From Modestobacter italicus (GTDB lineage: Bacteria; Actinomycetota; Actinomycetes; Mycobacteriales; Geodermatophilaceae): 64,000 nucleotides of DNA. The position numbers were made by a program, and so were the translations under genes. Shown in pieces: positions 34,369-43,314 of this stretch. Each line of letters opens with the position of its first letter. Position 1 is the first letter of the stretch. The stretch covers positions 2,542,001-2,606,000 of the forward strand of contig NC_017955.1 of the NCBI RefSeq assembly GCF_000306785.1. The letters run 5' to 3'. Under the pieces are notes generated by a model, which saw only the letters and a list, made by a program, of their open reading frames with translations, did not search any database and was not told where the DNA came from.

Positions 34369-35265
34369 GTGCCGCAGCCGGAGGTGGCCGTCCTGGTCAA
34401 CGCCGCGGCCGGCCGGGGCCGCGGCGCCCGCTCCGCCGCCGCAGTCGCCGCGGCGCTCACCGCTGCCGGGGTGCGCCCCCGGCTGCTGACCGCCACCGAC
34501 CGGGACGACGCGGAGCGGCAGTGCGCCGCGGCGGTGGCCGACGGGGTCGCCGCGGTGGCGGCGCTCGGTGGTGACGGCGCCGCGCACGCCGCCCTGCAGG
34601 CGGTCGCCGGCACCGGGACGCCGCTGGGGCTGCTCCCGGCCGGCTCCGGCAACGACCTGGCGCTGGCCCTCGGCGTGCCGCGGGAGCCGGCCGCGGCGGC
34701 CCGCGCGCTGGCCGAGGACCTGCACGCCGGCCTGGTCCGGCGGGTGGACGCCGCGCGCACCGGCGACCGCTGGTGGGCGACGGTGCTGTGCTGCGGCTTC
34801 GACTCCGCCGTCACCGACCGGGCCGACCGGCTGCGCTGGCCGCGCGGTCCCCGCCGCTACGACGTGGCGATCCTGGCCGAGCTGGCCCGGCTCCGGCCGC
34901 GGGAGGTGGCGCTCACCGTCGACGGCGTCGGCGGCCAGCTGGACGTGACGCTGGTGGCCGTGGCCAACACCGCCTGGTACGGCGGTGGGCTGGGGATCGC
35001 CCCCGGCGCCGACCCGGGCGACGGCCTGCTGGAGGTGGTCGTCGTCGGCCCGGTCAGCCGGCGGGAGCTGGTCCGCACCCGGCCGCGGCTGGCCACCGGC
35101 ACGCACGTCGACCACCCCGCGGTGACGGTGCTGCGCGGCCGGGAGGTCGCCCTGCACGGCGCCGGGCTGACCACCTGGGCCGACGGCGAACCGGTGTGCC
35201 CGCTGCCCGCGGTGTCGGTCTGCGAGCCCGGCGCCCTGGCCGTGCTGGGGACCGGCCGCGCCTGA
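34369..35265 (+). CDS. Diacylglycerol/lipid kinase family protein
   Basis: A 298-aa DagK-catalytic-domain protein (YegS/DgkB type) that phosphorylates a lipid, probably diacylglycerol. Signature motifs are VLVNAAAGRGRG at the N-terminus, ALGGDGAAHAAL with the nucleotide-binding GGDG, and PAGSGNDLALALG. The C-terminal beta-sandwich (NTAWYGGGLGIAPGADPGDG) is complete. It lies 10 nt after tatC and was probably cotranscribed with the tat genes; upstream of helY-like genes this order is common in actinobacteria. Confidence 0.9.
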   Translation: MPQPEVAVLVNAAAGRGRGARSAAAVAAALTAAGVRPRLLTATDRDDAERQCAAAVADGVAAVAALGGDGAAHAALQAVAGTGTPLGLLPAGSGNDLALALGVPREPAAAARALAEDLHAGLVRRVDAARTGDRWWATVLCCGFDSAVTDRADRLRWPRGPRRYDVAILAELARLRPREVALTVDGVGGQLDVTLVAVANTAWYGGGLGIAPGADPGDGLLEVVVVGPVSRRELVRTRPRLATGTHVDHPAVTVLRGREVALHGAGLTTWADGEPVCPLPAVSVCEPGALAVLGTGRA

Positions 35266-35332
35266 GGGCCATGGTGGCCGACATGGCCTCCCTCGGTGGT
35301 CAGGCGTCCGAGCCGGACCGGCGGAGCGCGCA

Positions 35333-35338
35333 TACGGT
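35333..35338 (+). promoter_or_regulatory. -10 hexamer of the helicase gene
   Basis: TACGGT, 6 nt before ATG 35345. Confidence 0.5.
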
Positions 35339-35344
35339 GGGGGC

Positions 35345-38197
35345 ATGTCCAGCCCGGCTGAGCGGTACGCGGCTGCCCGTCGGCGTACCGCACACCCCAC
35401 CCTGTCGGACTTCACCGCCGAGCTCGGCTTCTCGCTCGACCCGTTCCAGGTGGAGGCCTGCGAGGCCCTGGAGGAGGGCTCCGGGGTGCTGGTGTGCGCC
35501 CCGACCGGCGCGGGGAAGACCGTGGTCGGCGAGTTCGCCGTGCACAAGGCCCTGCAGGAGGGCCGCAAGGCGTTCTACACGACGCCGATCAAGGCGCTGT
35601 CCAACCAGAAGTACAGCGACCTCTGCGACCGCTACGGCGCCGCGAAGGTCGGCCTGCTCACCGGGGACAACGCGATCAACGGCGACGCCCCGGTGGTGGT
35701 GATGACCACCGAGGTGCTGCGCAACATGCTCTACGCCGACGCCCCCGCGCTGACCGACCTCGGCTACGTCGTCATGGACGAGGTGCACTACCTGGCCGAC
35801 CGGTTCCGCGGCGCGGTGTGGGAGGAGGTGATCATCCACCTCCCCGAGCACGTCCGGCTGGTGTCGCTGTCGGCCACGGTGAGCAACGCCGAGGAGTTCG
35901 CCGACTGGCTGGTCACCGTGCGCGGCGACACGAAGGTCGTGGTCAGCGAGGTCCGGCCCATCCCGCTGTGGCAGCACATGCTGGTGGGCGGCCGGGTGTT
36001 CGACCTGTTCGCGCTGCGGCCGGCCGCGCACGCGGGGGAGTGGGAGCAGACCCCGCGGGGGCTGTCCACCCGCGAGCGGGGCCGGGCGGTGGTCGACCCG
36101 GAGCTGGTCCGCTACGTGCACGAGCAGGAACGGCGGCACGACTCCTGGCACGGCGGCGGGGGGTCGGGCATCCGCGGTGGCGGCAACCGGCCCCGGTACC
36201 GGCCGCCGTCCCGGCCCGAGGTCATCGAGCGGCTGGACCGGGCCGGGCTGCTGCCGGCGATCACCTTCGTGTTCAGCCGCAACGGCTGCGACGCCGCCGT
36301 CGGCCAGTGCCTGGCGTCGGGGATGCGGCTCACCGACGAGGTGGAGCGGTCGGCGATCGCCGAGGTGATCGACCGGCGCACCGGGTCGCTGCCGGAGGAG
36401 GACCTGCACGTCCTGGGCTTCTGGGAGTGGCGCGAGGGGCTGCTCGCCGGGTTCGCCGCGCACCACGCCGGCCTCGTCCCGGCGTTCAAGGAGACGGTCG
36501 AGGAGTGCTTCGTCCGCGGCCTGGTCAAGGCGGTGTTCGCCACCGAGACGCTGGCGCTGGGCATCAACATGCCCGCCCGCACCGTCGTCCTGGAGAAGCT
36601 GGTCAAGTGGAACGGCGAGGCGCACGCCGACGTGACGCCGGGGGAGTACACCCAGCTCACCGGTAGGGCCGGGCGCCGCGGCATCGACATCGAGGGGCAC
36701 GCGGTCGTCGTCTGGGCACCGGGGGTCGACCCGGCCGTCGTCGCCGGCCTGGCCAGCACCCGCACCTACCCGCTGCGGTCGTCGTTCCGGCCCAGCTACA
36801 ACATGGCGGTCAACCTGGTCGGCGCCTTCGGCCGCGACCGCGCCCGGGAGCTGCTGGCCTCCTCCTTCGCCCAGTTCCAGGCAGACCGGTCGGTGGTCGG
36901 GCTGGCCCGGTCCGCGGCCCGGCACGAGGAGGACGCCGCCCGGCTGGCGAAGGAGATGAACGACGGGCTGAGCGCCGCCGTCCTGGACGTCGCCGGCTAC
37001 GCGCGGCTGCGGATGGAGGTGTCCGAGCGGGAGAAGGAGCTGTCCCGGGACACCCAGGCGCGGCGCCGGGCCGACGCCGCCGAGTCGCTGGCCGCGCTGC
37101 GGGCCGGCGACGTGATCCGGGTGCCCAGCGGCCGGCGGCAGGGGCTGGCCGTCGTCCTGGACCCCGGGGTCACCGAGATCGCCGAGCCGCGTCCGCTGGT
37201 GCTCACCGAGGACAAGTGGGCCGGCCGGCTGGCCTCGGTGGACTTCCCCTCACCGGTGACCGCGCTGGCCCGGGTCCGGGTGCCGAAGAACTTCAACCAC
37301 CGCAGCCCGCACGCACGCCGCGACCTCGCCGCGACGCTGCGCACCGCCCGGGTGGAGAACGACCTCGGCGCCCGGCGCACCCGGGGGCGCTCGGCCGCCG
37401 CCGACGACCCGGTGCTCGCCGACCTCCGGCACGCGCTGCGCGCCCACCCGGTGCACGGGCTGCCCGACCGGGAGGAGCGGGTGCGCGCGGCCGACCGCTG
37501 GCTGCGCGAGGTGCGCGAAGCCGAGCGGCTGCGCCGGCAGATGGCGGACCGCACCGGCTCGCTGACCCGGCAGTTCGACCGCACCTGCGACGTCCTGCAG
37601 GAGCTGGGCTACCTGCTGCCGGCCGCGGTGCTGCCGGTCGAGGTGCCCGAGGACGGGGTACCGCCGGAGGAGTCGCCGGTGGTCACCGACGCCGGCCGCC
37701 GGCTCAGCCGGATCTGGTCGGAGACCGACCTGCTCACCGCCGAGTGCATCCGCGCCGGCGTCTTCCGCGGCCTGAACGCCGCCGAGCTGGCGGCCTGCGT
37801 CTCCGCGCTGGTGTTCGAGGCCCGCCGGGAGGGTCCGGGGACGCCGTCGGTGCCGGCGGGCAAGGTGTCCGCCGCCCTCGCCGAGATGCGCCGGGTGCAG
37901 CTGCAGCTGGCCGACGTCGAGCGGGAGCACGAGGTGCCGGTGACCCGGGAGCTCGACCTGGGCTTCGTGTGGGCTGCCTACCGGTGGGCCGACGGGCAGA
38001 CCCTGGACCGGGTGCTGGCCGGGGCCGAGCAGGCCGGCACCGAGCTGTCCGGCGGGGACTTCGTGCGGTGGGCGCGGCAGCTGGTCGACCTGCTCGACCA
38101 GCTGGCCAAGGTCGCCGACGAGCCGCTGGCCGGCACCGCCCGGGCCGCGGTCGGCCGGGTGCGCCGCGGCGTGGTGGCCGTGGCGGTCAGCGGCTGA
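35345..38197 (+). CDS. DEAD/DEAH-box helicase, HelY/Ski2-like
   Basis: A 950-aa superfamily 2 RNA helicase similar to mycobacterial HelY and eukaryotic Ski2/Mtr4. Motifs in order: APTGAGKTVVGEFA (Walker A, near residue 55), TTPIKALSNQKYSD (Ia), MDEVHYLADRFRG (DEVH, near 140), SLSATVSNAEEF (III), FATETLALGINMPA and QLTGRAGRRGIDIEGHA (VI). The C-terminal 200 residues are a DSHCT domain. A Gly/Arg-rich insert (HGGGGSGIRGGGNRPRYRPPSRPE) lies between the two RecA domains. Role in RNA turnover is by analogy. A hairpin terminator follows. Confidence 0.94.
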   Translation: MSSPAERYAAARRRTAHPTLSDFTAELGFSLDPFQVEACEALEEGSGVLVCAPTGAGKTVVGEFAVHKALQEGRKAFYTTPIKALSNQKYSDLCDRYGAAKVGLLTGDNAINGDAPVVVMTTEVLRNMLYADAPALTDLGYVVMDEVHYLADRFRGAVWEEVIIHLPEHVRLVSLSATVSNAEEFADWLVTVRGDTKVVVSEVRPIPLWQHMLVGGRVFDLFALRPAAHAGEWEQTPRGLSTRERGRAVVDPELVRYVHEQERRHDSWHGGGGSGIRGGGNRPRYRPPSRPEVIERLDRAGLLPAITFVFSRNGCDAAVGQCLASGMRLTDEVERSAIAEVIDRRTGSLPEEDLHVLGFWEWREGLLAGFAAHHAGLVPAFKETVEECFVRGLVKAVFATETLALGINMPARTVVLEKLVKWNGEAHADVTPGEYTQLTGRAGRRGIDIEGHAVVVWAPGVDPAVVAGLASTRTYPLRSSFRPSYNMAVNLVGAFGRDRARELLASSFAQFQADRSVVGLARSAARHEEDAARLAKEMNDGLSAAVLDVAGYARLRMEVSEREKELSRDTQARRRADAAESLAALRAGDVIRVPSGRRQGLAVVLDPGVTEIAEPRPLVLTEDKWAGRLASVDFPSPVTALARVRVPKNFNHRSPHARRDLAATLRTARVENDLGARRTRGRSAAADDPVLADLRHALRAHPVHGLPDREERVRAADRWLREVREAERLRRQMADRTGSLTRQFDRTCDVLQELGYLLPAAVLPVEVPEDGVPPEESPVVTDAGRRLSRIWSETDLLTAECIRAGVFRGLNAAELAACVSALVFEARREGPGTPSVPAGKVSAALAEMRRVQLQLADVEREHEVPVTRELDLGFVWAAYRWADGQTLDRVLAGAEQAGTELSGGDFVRWARQLVDLLDQLAKVADEPLAGTARAAVGRVRRGVVAVAVSG

Positions 38198-38219
38198 CCG
38201 CCGGCCCGCGCGTCGTGGC

Positions 38220-38239
38220 GCCCCGGGACCGGCCGGGGC
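38220..38239 (+). terminator. Hairpin after the helicase gene
   Basis: GCCCCGG pairs with CCGGGGC around a 6-nt loop, 22 nt after the stop. Confidence 0.5.
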
Positions 38240-38298
38240 CGTAGGACACAATCGCCGCACCCGTGACCGGGTGCCCGGCACCGCACCGAGGAGCGACG

Positions 38299-38985
38299 AT
38301 GAGCCAGCCGCCGCAGGGCGAGGACCCGCAGCAGGACGGCCGGGCGCAGCCCGGCTGGGGGCCGCCGTCCGGGCAGCAGGGCGGCGGGTACGGCCAGCAG
38401 GGCGGCTGGGGGCCGCCGAGCCAGTACGGCCAGCCAGGACAGGGCGGCCAGGGCGGCCAGCCCGGTCAGGGCGGCTGGGGGCCGCCGAGCCAGTACGGCG
38501 CGCCCGGGCAGTACGGCGCACCGGGCGGCTGGGGTCAGCCGGGGCAGTACGGCGCCCCCGCCGGCCAGCCCTACGGCCCCCCGCCGCAGTACGGGCAGCC
38601 CGGCCAGTACGGCGCCCCGCCCGGCTACGGGCAGCAGCACGGCCAGTACGGCGGGTGGCAGCAGCCGCCGGCACCGGCGCGCCGCACCCGGCGGTTCGGC
38701 CTGCTGTTCGGGCTGCTGGTCCTGGCCCTGCTCATCGGGCTGGCCTTCACCCTGCCGGCGCGGCTGGGCGGCACCCGGCTGGACCCGGACGCGGTGCAGC
38801 GGGACGTCGCCGCGCAGTACCAGGAGCGCGAGGGGGTGGCCCTGGACCTCTCCTGCGACCAGACGATGACCGTCGCCGACGGCCGGACCTACGAGTGCGA
38901 CGGGACGACCGCCGACGGCGACCCGGTCACCATCACCCTCGAGCTGTCGGGCACCGACGGGGACTACACCTGGTCCGACAGCTGA
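38299..38985 (+). CDS. DUF4333 protein with Gly/Gln/Tyr-rich N-terminus
   Basis: A 228-aa membrane-anchored protein. Residues 1-130 are low complexity with repeated GQYGAP/GGWGPPSQYG units, followed by a membrane helix (FGLLFGLLVLALLIGLAFTL, about 140-160) and an extracytoplasmic DUF4333 domain with its two Cys (DLSCDQTM and TYECDG) likely forming a disulfide. ATG 38299 has GAGGAG 5 nt upstream. The N-terminal part faces the cytosol. Function unknown; DUF4333 proteins are typical of actinobacteria. Confidence 0.85.
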   Translation: MSQPPQGEDPQQDGRAQPGWGPPSGQQGGGYGQQGGWGPPSQYGQPGQGGQGGQPGQGGWGPPSQYGAPGQYGAPGGWGQPGQYGAPAGQPYGPPPQYGQPGQYGAPPGYGQQHGQYGGWQQPPAPARRTRRFGLLFGLLVLALLIGLAFTLPARLGGTRLDPDAVQRDVAAQYQEREGVALDLSCDQTMTVADGRTYECDGTTADGDPVTITLELSGTDGDYTWSDS

Positions 38986-38991
38986 CCCCGG

Positions 38992-39909
38992 TCAGCGGTC
39001 GGGCCAGCCCAGGGCCGCGCCCAGCCGGCGCACCGAGGACTCCAGGCCGTGCGCCTCGGCCAGCGCGTCCAGCGCGTCCGGGTCCACGGGGCGGCGCGGC
39101 AGGGCGCCGTCCACCGGTGGCAGGTCGATGGTGGTGACCACGGCGACGACCTCCGGGGCGGCGTCCAGGTAGGCGTCGGCCGCGCGCAACTTCTTCAGCA
39201 GCGCCGCGGTCAGCGGCGGCTTCGGGACGACGGCGCGGGCCACGGCGGCCCGGATGCCGGCCAGCGAGCCGAACTCGTTGATCAACGTGGCGGCGGTCTT
39301 CTCCCCGACGCCGACCACGCCGGGGAGCCCGTCGCTGGGGTCGCCGCGCAGCACCGCGTAGTCGGCGTAGGCGCGGCCGGGGATGCCGTACTTGGCGGCC
39401 ACCGCCGCCTCGTCGACGAACTCCAGGTCGTTGATGCCGCGGTTGGTGTACAGCACCCGGACGCCGCGGTCGTCGTCGACCAGCTGGAACAGGTCCCGGT
39501 CGCCGGTGACCACGTCGACCGGCCCCCGGGCCCGGGTGGCGAGCGTGCCGATCACGTCGTCGGCCTCGTACCCCGGCGCCCCGACCCGGGTCAGGCCGGC
39601 GGCGGCGAGCACCTCCACCAGCACCGGCACCTGCGGGCCGAGCTCGTCGGGGACCTCCTCGCCGCCGGCCTCGGCGACCCGGTGCGCCTTGTAGCTGGGC
39701 AGCGCGGCCACCCGGAAGGCCGGCCGCCAGTCGTCGTCCCAGCAGGCCACGAGCCGGTCGGGGGAGTGCGCGACGACCAGCCGCGCGGTCATGTCCAGGA
39801 ACCCGCGGACGGCGTTGACCGGCCGGCCGTGGGGACCGGTGACGCTGGTGGGCACGCCGAAGAAGGCGCGGAAGTACAGGCTCGCCGCGTCCAGCAGCAT
39901 GGTCGTCAC
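38992..39909 (-). CDS. 5'-3' exonuclease (PolA N-terminal/FEN-like)
   Basis: A 305-aa stand-alone flap/5'-3' exonuclease homologous to the N-terminal domain of DNA polymerase I. Acidic metal-binding residues appear in MLLDAASLYFRAFF, YEADDVIGTLA and VTGDRDLFQLVDD, and the helix-hairpin-helix is GDPSDGLPGVVGVGEKTAATLI. It may process RNA primers or flaps. It is convergent with the DUF4333 gene, 6 nt apart, and starts with GTG 6 nt after TACGGT. Confidence 0.92.
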   Translation of the reverse strand: MTTMLLDAASLYFRAFFGVPTSVTGPHGRPVNAVRGFLDMTARLVVAHSPDRLVACWDDDWRPAFRVAALPSYKAHRVAEAGGEEVPDELGPQVPVLVEVLAAAGLTRVGAPGYEADDVIGTLATRARGPVDVVTGDRDLFQLVDDDRGVRVLYTNRGINDLEFVDEAAVAAKYGIPGRAYADYAVLRGDPSDGLPGVVGVGEKTAATLINEFGSLAGIRAAVARAVVPKPPLTAALLKKLRAADAYLDAAPEVVAVVTTIDLPPVDGALPRRPVDPDALDALAEAHGLESSVRRLGAALGWPDR

Positions 39910-39915
39910 GGCCAG

Positions 39916-39921
39916 ACCGTA
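39916..39921 (-). promoter_or_regulatory. -10 hexamer of the exonuclease gene
   Basis: TACGGT on the minus strand, 6 nt before the GTG. Confidence 0.5.
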
Positions 39922-39962
39922 ACGGCCCGGCGTCGGCGGGCGGTGCCGTCCGCGCCGCTGGA

Positions 39963-39968
39963 TAGTCT
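39963..39968 (+). promoter_or_regulatory. -10 hexamer of the M24 peptidase gene
   Basis: TAGTCT, 6 nt before GTG 39975; with 39916-39921 it forms a compact divergent promoter. Confidence 0.5.
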
Positions 39969-39974
39969 GCGCGG

Positions 39975-41117
39975 GTGGCTGCCCCTCCTGTTCTCCCGCC
40001 GGCGTCCGTCGACCGCGTGCACGCCGCCCGGGCGGTGGCCGCCGAGCTCGGCATCGACGTCGTGGTCCTCACCCCGGGGTCGGACCTGCGCTACCTCTGC
40101 GGGTACGCCGCGCACGCGATGGAGCGGCTGACCGCGCTGGTCGTGCCGCGCCGCGGTGAGCCGCTGCTCGTGGTGCCCCGCCTGGAGGCGCCGATGGTGG
40201 GGGCGTCCCCGGCCGGTGCGCTCGGTCTGGAGCTGCTGGCCTGGGACGAGACCGACGACCCGTTCGCGCTGGTGGCCACGGCGGTGCAGGCCCGGCTGGG
40301 CGGCCCGCCGGCGCGGGTGGCGGTGGGCAACCGGACCTGGGCCGAGCACGCGCTGGGCCTCCAGCGGGCGATGCCCGGCTCGGTGCTGGAGCTCGCCGCA
40401 CCGGTGGTCGACCGGCTGCGGATGGTCAAGACGCCGCACGAGGTCGAGGAGCTCGCCCGGGCTGCCGCGGCGATCGACCGGGTGCACGCACGGATGGGGG
40501 AGTGGCTGCGGGTCGGGCGCACCGAGGCCGAGGTGGGAGCCGACATCGCCGCGGCGATCCTCGCCGAGGGGCACGTGGCGGTCGACTTCACGATCGTGGG
40601 CTCGGGTCCCAACGGCGCCAGCCCGCACCACGAGCTCTCCGACCGGGTGGTCGAGGCCGGGGACATGGTGGTCGTCGACATCGGCGGGGAGACCGACACC
40701 GGCTACCGGTCGGACTGCACCCGCACCTACCTGGTCGGCGGCGTGGCCGCGCGCGGGCTGCTCGAGTGGTACGGGGTGCTCCAGCGGGCGCAGGCCGCGG
40801 CCACCGCGGCGGTCCGCCCCGGGGTCACCTGCGCGCAGGTCGACGCGGCGGCCCGGCAGGTGATCACCGACGCCGGCTGGGGCGAGCAGTTCCTCCACCG
40901 GACCGGGCACGGCATCGGCCTGGACACCCACGAGGCGCCCTACGTCGTCGCCGGCAACGACCTGCCGCTCGAGCCGGGGATGGCCTTCTCCGTCGAACCC
41001 GGCATCTACCTGGCGGGCCGCTACGGCGCCCGCATCGAGGACATCGTGGTCTGCACCGACGACGGCGTCCGCATCCTGAACAGGGGCACCCGTGAGCTCG
41101 TCGAACTCCCCGGCTGA
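39975..41117 (+). CDS. M24 family metallopeptidase (Xaa-Pro type)
   Basis: A 380-aa cytosolic aminopeptidase P/prolidase-like enzyme. An N-terminal creatinase-type domain (VVVLTPGSDLRYLCGY) precedes the pita-bread catalytic domain. Metal ligands are visible: Asp in VVVDIGGETDTGYRSDCTRT (two Asp), His in HRTGHGIGLDTHEAP and Glu in FSVEPGIYL and ARIEDIVV. Its 3' end overlaps the Lrp/AsnC gene by 26 nt. Confidence 0.93.
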   Translation: MAAPPVLPPASVDRVHAARAVAAELGIDVVVLTPGSDLRYLCGYAAHAMERLTALVVPRRGEPLLVVPRLEAPMVGASPAGALGLELLAWDETDDPFALVATAVQARLGGPPARVAVGNRTWAEHALGLQRAMPGSVLELAAPVVDRLRMVKTPHEVEELARAAAAIDRVHARMGEWLRVGRTEAEVGADIAAAILAEGHVAVDFTIVGSGPNGASPHHELSDRVVEAGDMVVVDIGGETDTGYRSDCTRTYLVGGVAARGLLEWYGVLQRAQAAATAAVRPGVTCAQVDAAARQVITDAGWGEQFLHRTGHGIGLDTHEAPYVVAGNDLPLEPGMAFSVEPGIYLAGRYGARIEDIVVCTDDGVRILNRGTRELVELPG

Positions 41118-41583
41118 CCCGCCGGCCGGTGGTGCGCCCCCGGCCGCGCCCGACGTCGACCGCGCCCTGCTCAGCGCGCTGGCCCGGGACGGGCGGGCGA
41201 GCTTCACCGACCTCGCTGAGCGCGTGGGCCTGTCGGTGTCAGCGGTGCACCAGCGGGTGCGCCGGCTCGAGCAGCGCGGCCTGATCACCGGCTACGCCGC
41301 GCAGCTGGACGCCAAGGCGCTGGGGCTGCCGCTGACCGCGTTCGTGTCGATCACGCCGATCGACGTCGCCCAGCCGGACGACGCCCCGGCCCGGCTGGCG
41401 CGGCTGCCGGCGATCGAGGCGTGCCACTCGGTGGCGGGGATGGAGAGCTACATCCTCAAGGTCCGCGTCGCCTCACCCGATGCCCTCGAGGCGCTGCTGC
41501 AGGAGATCCGGGCCGTAGCCAACGTCACCACCCGCACCACCGTCGTCCTCTCGACGTTCTACGAGGACCGCCCGCCCGTCTGA
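41092..41583 (+). CDS. Lrp/AsnC family transcriptional regulator
   Basis: A 163-aa feast/famine regulator. The helix-turn-helix is SFTDLAERVGLSVSAVHQRVRRLEQRGLITGY (residues about 43-75), followed by the RAM ligand-binding/oligomerisation domain (ALGLPLTAFVSITPID...HSVAGMESYILKVRVAS). The first 20 residues are a Pro/Ala-rich extension. It overlaps the M24 peptidase gene and may regulate it in response to an amino acid. A hairpin repeat follows its stop. Confidence 0.9.
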   Translation: MSSSNSPADPPAGGAPPAAPDVDRALLSALARDGRASFTDLAERVGLSVSAVHQRVRRLEQRGLITGYAAQLDAKALGLPLTAFVSITPIDVAQPDDAPARLARLPAIEACHSVAGMESYILKVRVASPDALEALLQEIRAVANVTTRTTVVLSTFYEDRPPV

Positions 41584-41643
41584 CGAAGGACCCCCTCGCC
41601 CCCCACCACTCGCACGCTCGCGGTGGGCCCCTGCGAGGGGGCC
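41584..41643 (+). repeat. Dispersed hairpin element, copy 3
   Basis: Directly after the Lrp stop. Outer stem GGACCCCCTCGC pairs with GCGAGGGGGCC; inner stem CCCACC pairs with GGTGGG around ACTCGCACGCTCGC. Same arrangement as copies at 1963 and 14461. Confidence 0.75.
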
Positions 41644-41681
41644 AGTGGACAGCGCGTCGAACATGTGTTCGGATCAGGGTC

Positions 41682-43304
41682 ATGCGATGGGACGCGCAAC
41701 GGCTGGACTTCGCCGAGCCCGACGCGCTGCCCGGCCTGCCCACCGTCCGCGGGCTACTGCGCAGCGTCGAGGTGCCGGAGTTCCCGGGTCTGACATTCCA
41801 TGAGGTGCGGGCCAAGAGCGCGCTCAACGCCGTGCCCAAGGGCTCGGCCATGCCGTTCGGTCACACCATCAACACCTTCCGGGGCTGCTCCCATGCCTGC
41901 GTGTACTGCGTAGCAGGGGACACCGCAGTGCTGATGGCCGACGGGAGCCAGCGGGCCATCGCCGACCTGCGGGTGGGCGACCGGATCATCGGGACCGAGA
42001 AGCGCGGGAGCTACCGCTTCTACGTCGAGACCGAGGTGCTGGCGCATTGGTCGACGGTCAAGCCGGCGTACCGAGTGCGGTTGGCCGACGGGACCGCGCT
42101 CGTGGCCAGCGGAGACCACCGCTTCCTGACTGGACGCGGTTGGAGGCACGTCACCGGCTCAGTGGACGGGCGCCCGTACCTGGGCGTGGGTGAGGAGCTC
42201 AGCGGCCTCGGTGCCTCACTCGCAACCGCCCCGAGGAGCTCCCGCGCGGGAGACCGGCGAGAGCCCGTCGCCGTCCTGGAACGGCGGCCGCTGCTCGTCG
42301 GGACGCTCGTCCGTGGCGACCCGGAGCTCACCGTCACGGCCGTGGACGACCTTGCTGCCGAGATGCCGATGTTCGACATCACCACGAGCACCGGGGACTT
42401 CATCGCAAACGGCGTGGTGAGCCACAACTGCTTTGCCCGGGGGACGCACGAGTGGCTGGAGCTGGACACCGGCAAGGACTTCGACCAGCAGATCGTGGTC
42501 AAGACCAACGTCGTCGAGGTGCTGCGCCGCGAGCTGGCCCGGCCGAGCTGGAACCATGAGCACGTCGCGCTGGGCACCAACACCGACCCCTACCAGCGGG
42601 CCGAGGGCCGGTACCGGCTGATGCCCGGGGTCATCGACGCGCTGGCCCGGTCCGGCACCCCGTTCTCCATCCTCACGAAGGGGACGCTGGCCCGCCGCGA
42701 CCTGCCGCTGCTGGCCGCCGCGTCCCGCGACGTCCCGATCGGCATGGGCGTCTCCATGGCCATCTGGGACGACGACCTGCACACCGCCCTGGAACCCGGC
42801 GCCCCGACACCCCGGGCCCGGCTGGACCTGGTCCGCGCGATCACCGACGCCGGGCTGCCGTGCGGGGTCTTCCTCGCCCCGGTGCTGCCGGGCCTGACCG
42901 ACGGCAGGGCCCACCTCGCGGCGGCGATCGGGGCCATCGCCGAGGCGGGCGCGACCGGGGTCACCGTGCTCCCGCTGCACCTGCGGCCCGGCGCCCGGGA
43001 GTGGTTCACCAGCTGGCTGGCCCGCGAGCACCCGGGGCTGGTCGGCCGGTACCGGCAGCTCTACGGCCGCGGCGCCTACGTCCCCGCGGAGTACCGCCGC
43101 TGGCTCGCCGGCCGGGTCGGTCCGCTGCTGGCCGAGCACGGCCTGGACCGGCACAGCGGCGGCACCGCCCGCGGGCTGGGCGGCTCGGACACCGGGCTGC
43201 CCGGTGACGAGTCCGTGGGCTTCCCGGCAGGCAGCCTGCCGGTACGCCTGTCGGGGCCGTCCGAGCCACCGCCGGAGGCGGCCGAGCAGCTGTCCCTGTG
43301 CTGA
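41682..43304 (+). CDS. Intein-containing Rv2578c family radical SAM protein
   Basis: A 540-aa precursor of a radical S-adenosylmethionine enzyme of the Rv2578c family (function unknown). The host protein has TFRGCSHACVYC and, after the intein, FARGTHEWLELD; further radical SAM features include FSILTKGTLARRDL and FLAPVLPGLTD. C69 and C73 are followed by the intein at residues 76-249, and C250 becomes the third cluster ligand on splicing, giving CxxxCxxC in a mature protein of 366 aa. ATG 41682 matches family N-termini (MRWDAQRLDFAEP). The C-terminal 60 residues are Gly/Pro-rich. No operon partner. Confidence 0.93.
   Translation: MRWDAQRLDFAEPDALPGLPTVRGLLRSVEVPEFPGLTFHEVRAKSALNAVPKGSAMPFGHTINTFRGCSHACVYCVAGDTAVLMADGSQRAIADLRVGDRIIGTEKRGSYRFYVETEVLAHWSTVKPAYRVRLADGTALVASGDHRFLTGRGWRHVTGSVDGRPYLGVGEELSGLGASLATAPRSSRAGDRREPVAVLERRPLLVGTLVRGDPELTVTAVDDLAAEMPMFDITTSTGDFIANGVVSHNCFARGTHEWLELDTGKDFDQQIVVKTNVVEVLRRELARPSWNHEHVALGTNTDPYQRAEGRYRLMPGVIDALARSGTPFSILTKGTLARRDLPLLAAASRDVPIGMGVSMAIWDDDLHTALEPGAPTPRARLDLVRAITDAGLPCGVFLAPVLPGLTDGRAHLAAAIGAIAEAGATGVTVLPLHLRPGAREWFTSWLAREHPGLVGRYRQLYGRGAYVPAEYRRWLAGRVGPLLAEHGLDRHSGGTARGLGGSDTGLPGDESVGFPAGSLPVRLSGPSEPPPEAAEQLSLC
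41907..42428 (+). mobile_element. Mini-intein (174 codons), in-frame
   Basis: Begins Cys1 CVAGDTAVLMADGSQ (block A), with block B LVASGDHRFLT, block F MFDITTSTGDFIANG and block G VVSHN, then extein +1 Cys. All splicing residues (Cys1, block B His, terminal His-Asn, +1 Cys) are present, so it should splice. There is no LAGLIDADG or HNH homing-endonuclease domain. Base composition is modestly lower in GC than the host gene (for example GCATTGGTCGACGGTCAAG), consistent with foreign origin. Confidence 0.93.
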
Positions 43305-43314
43305 ACGGTGGGCG

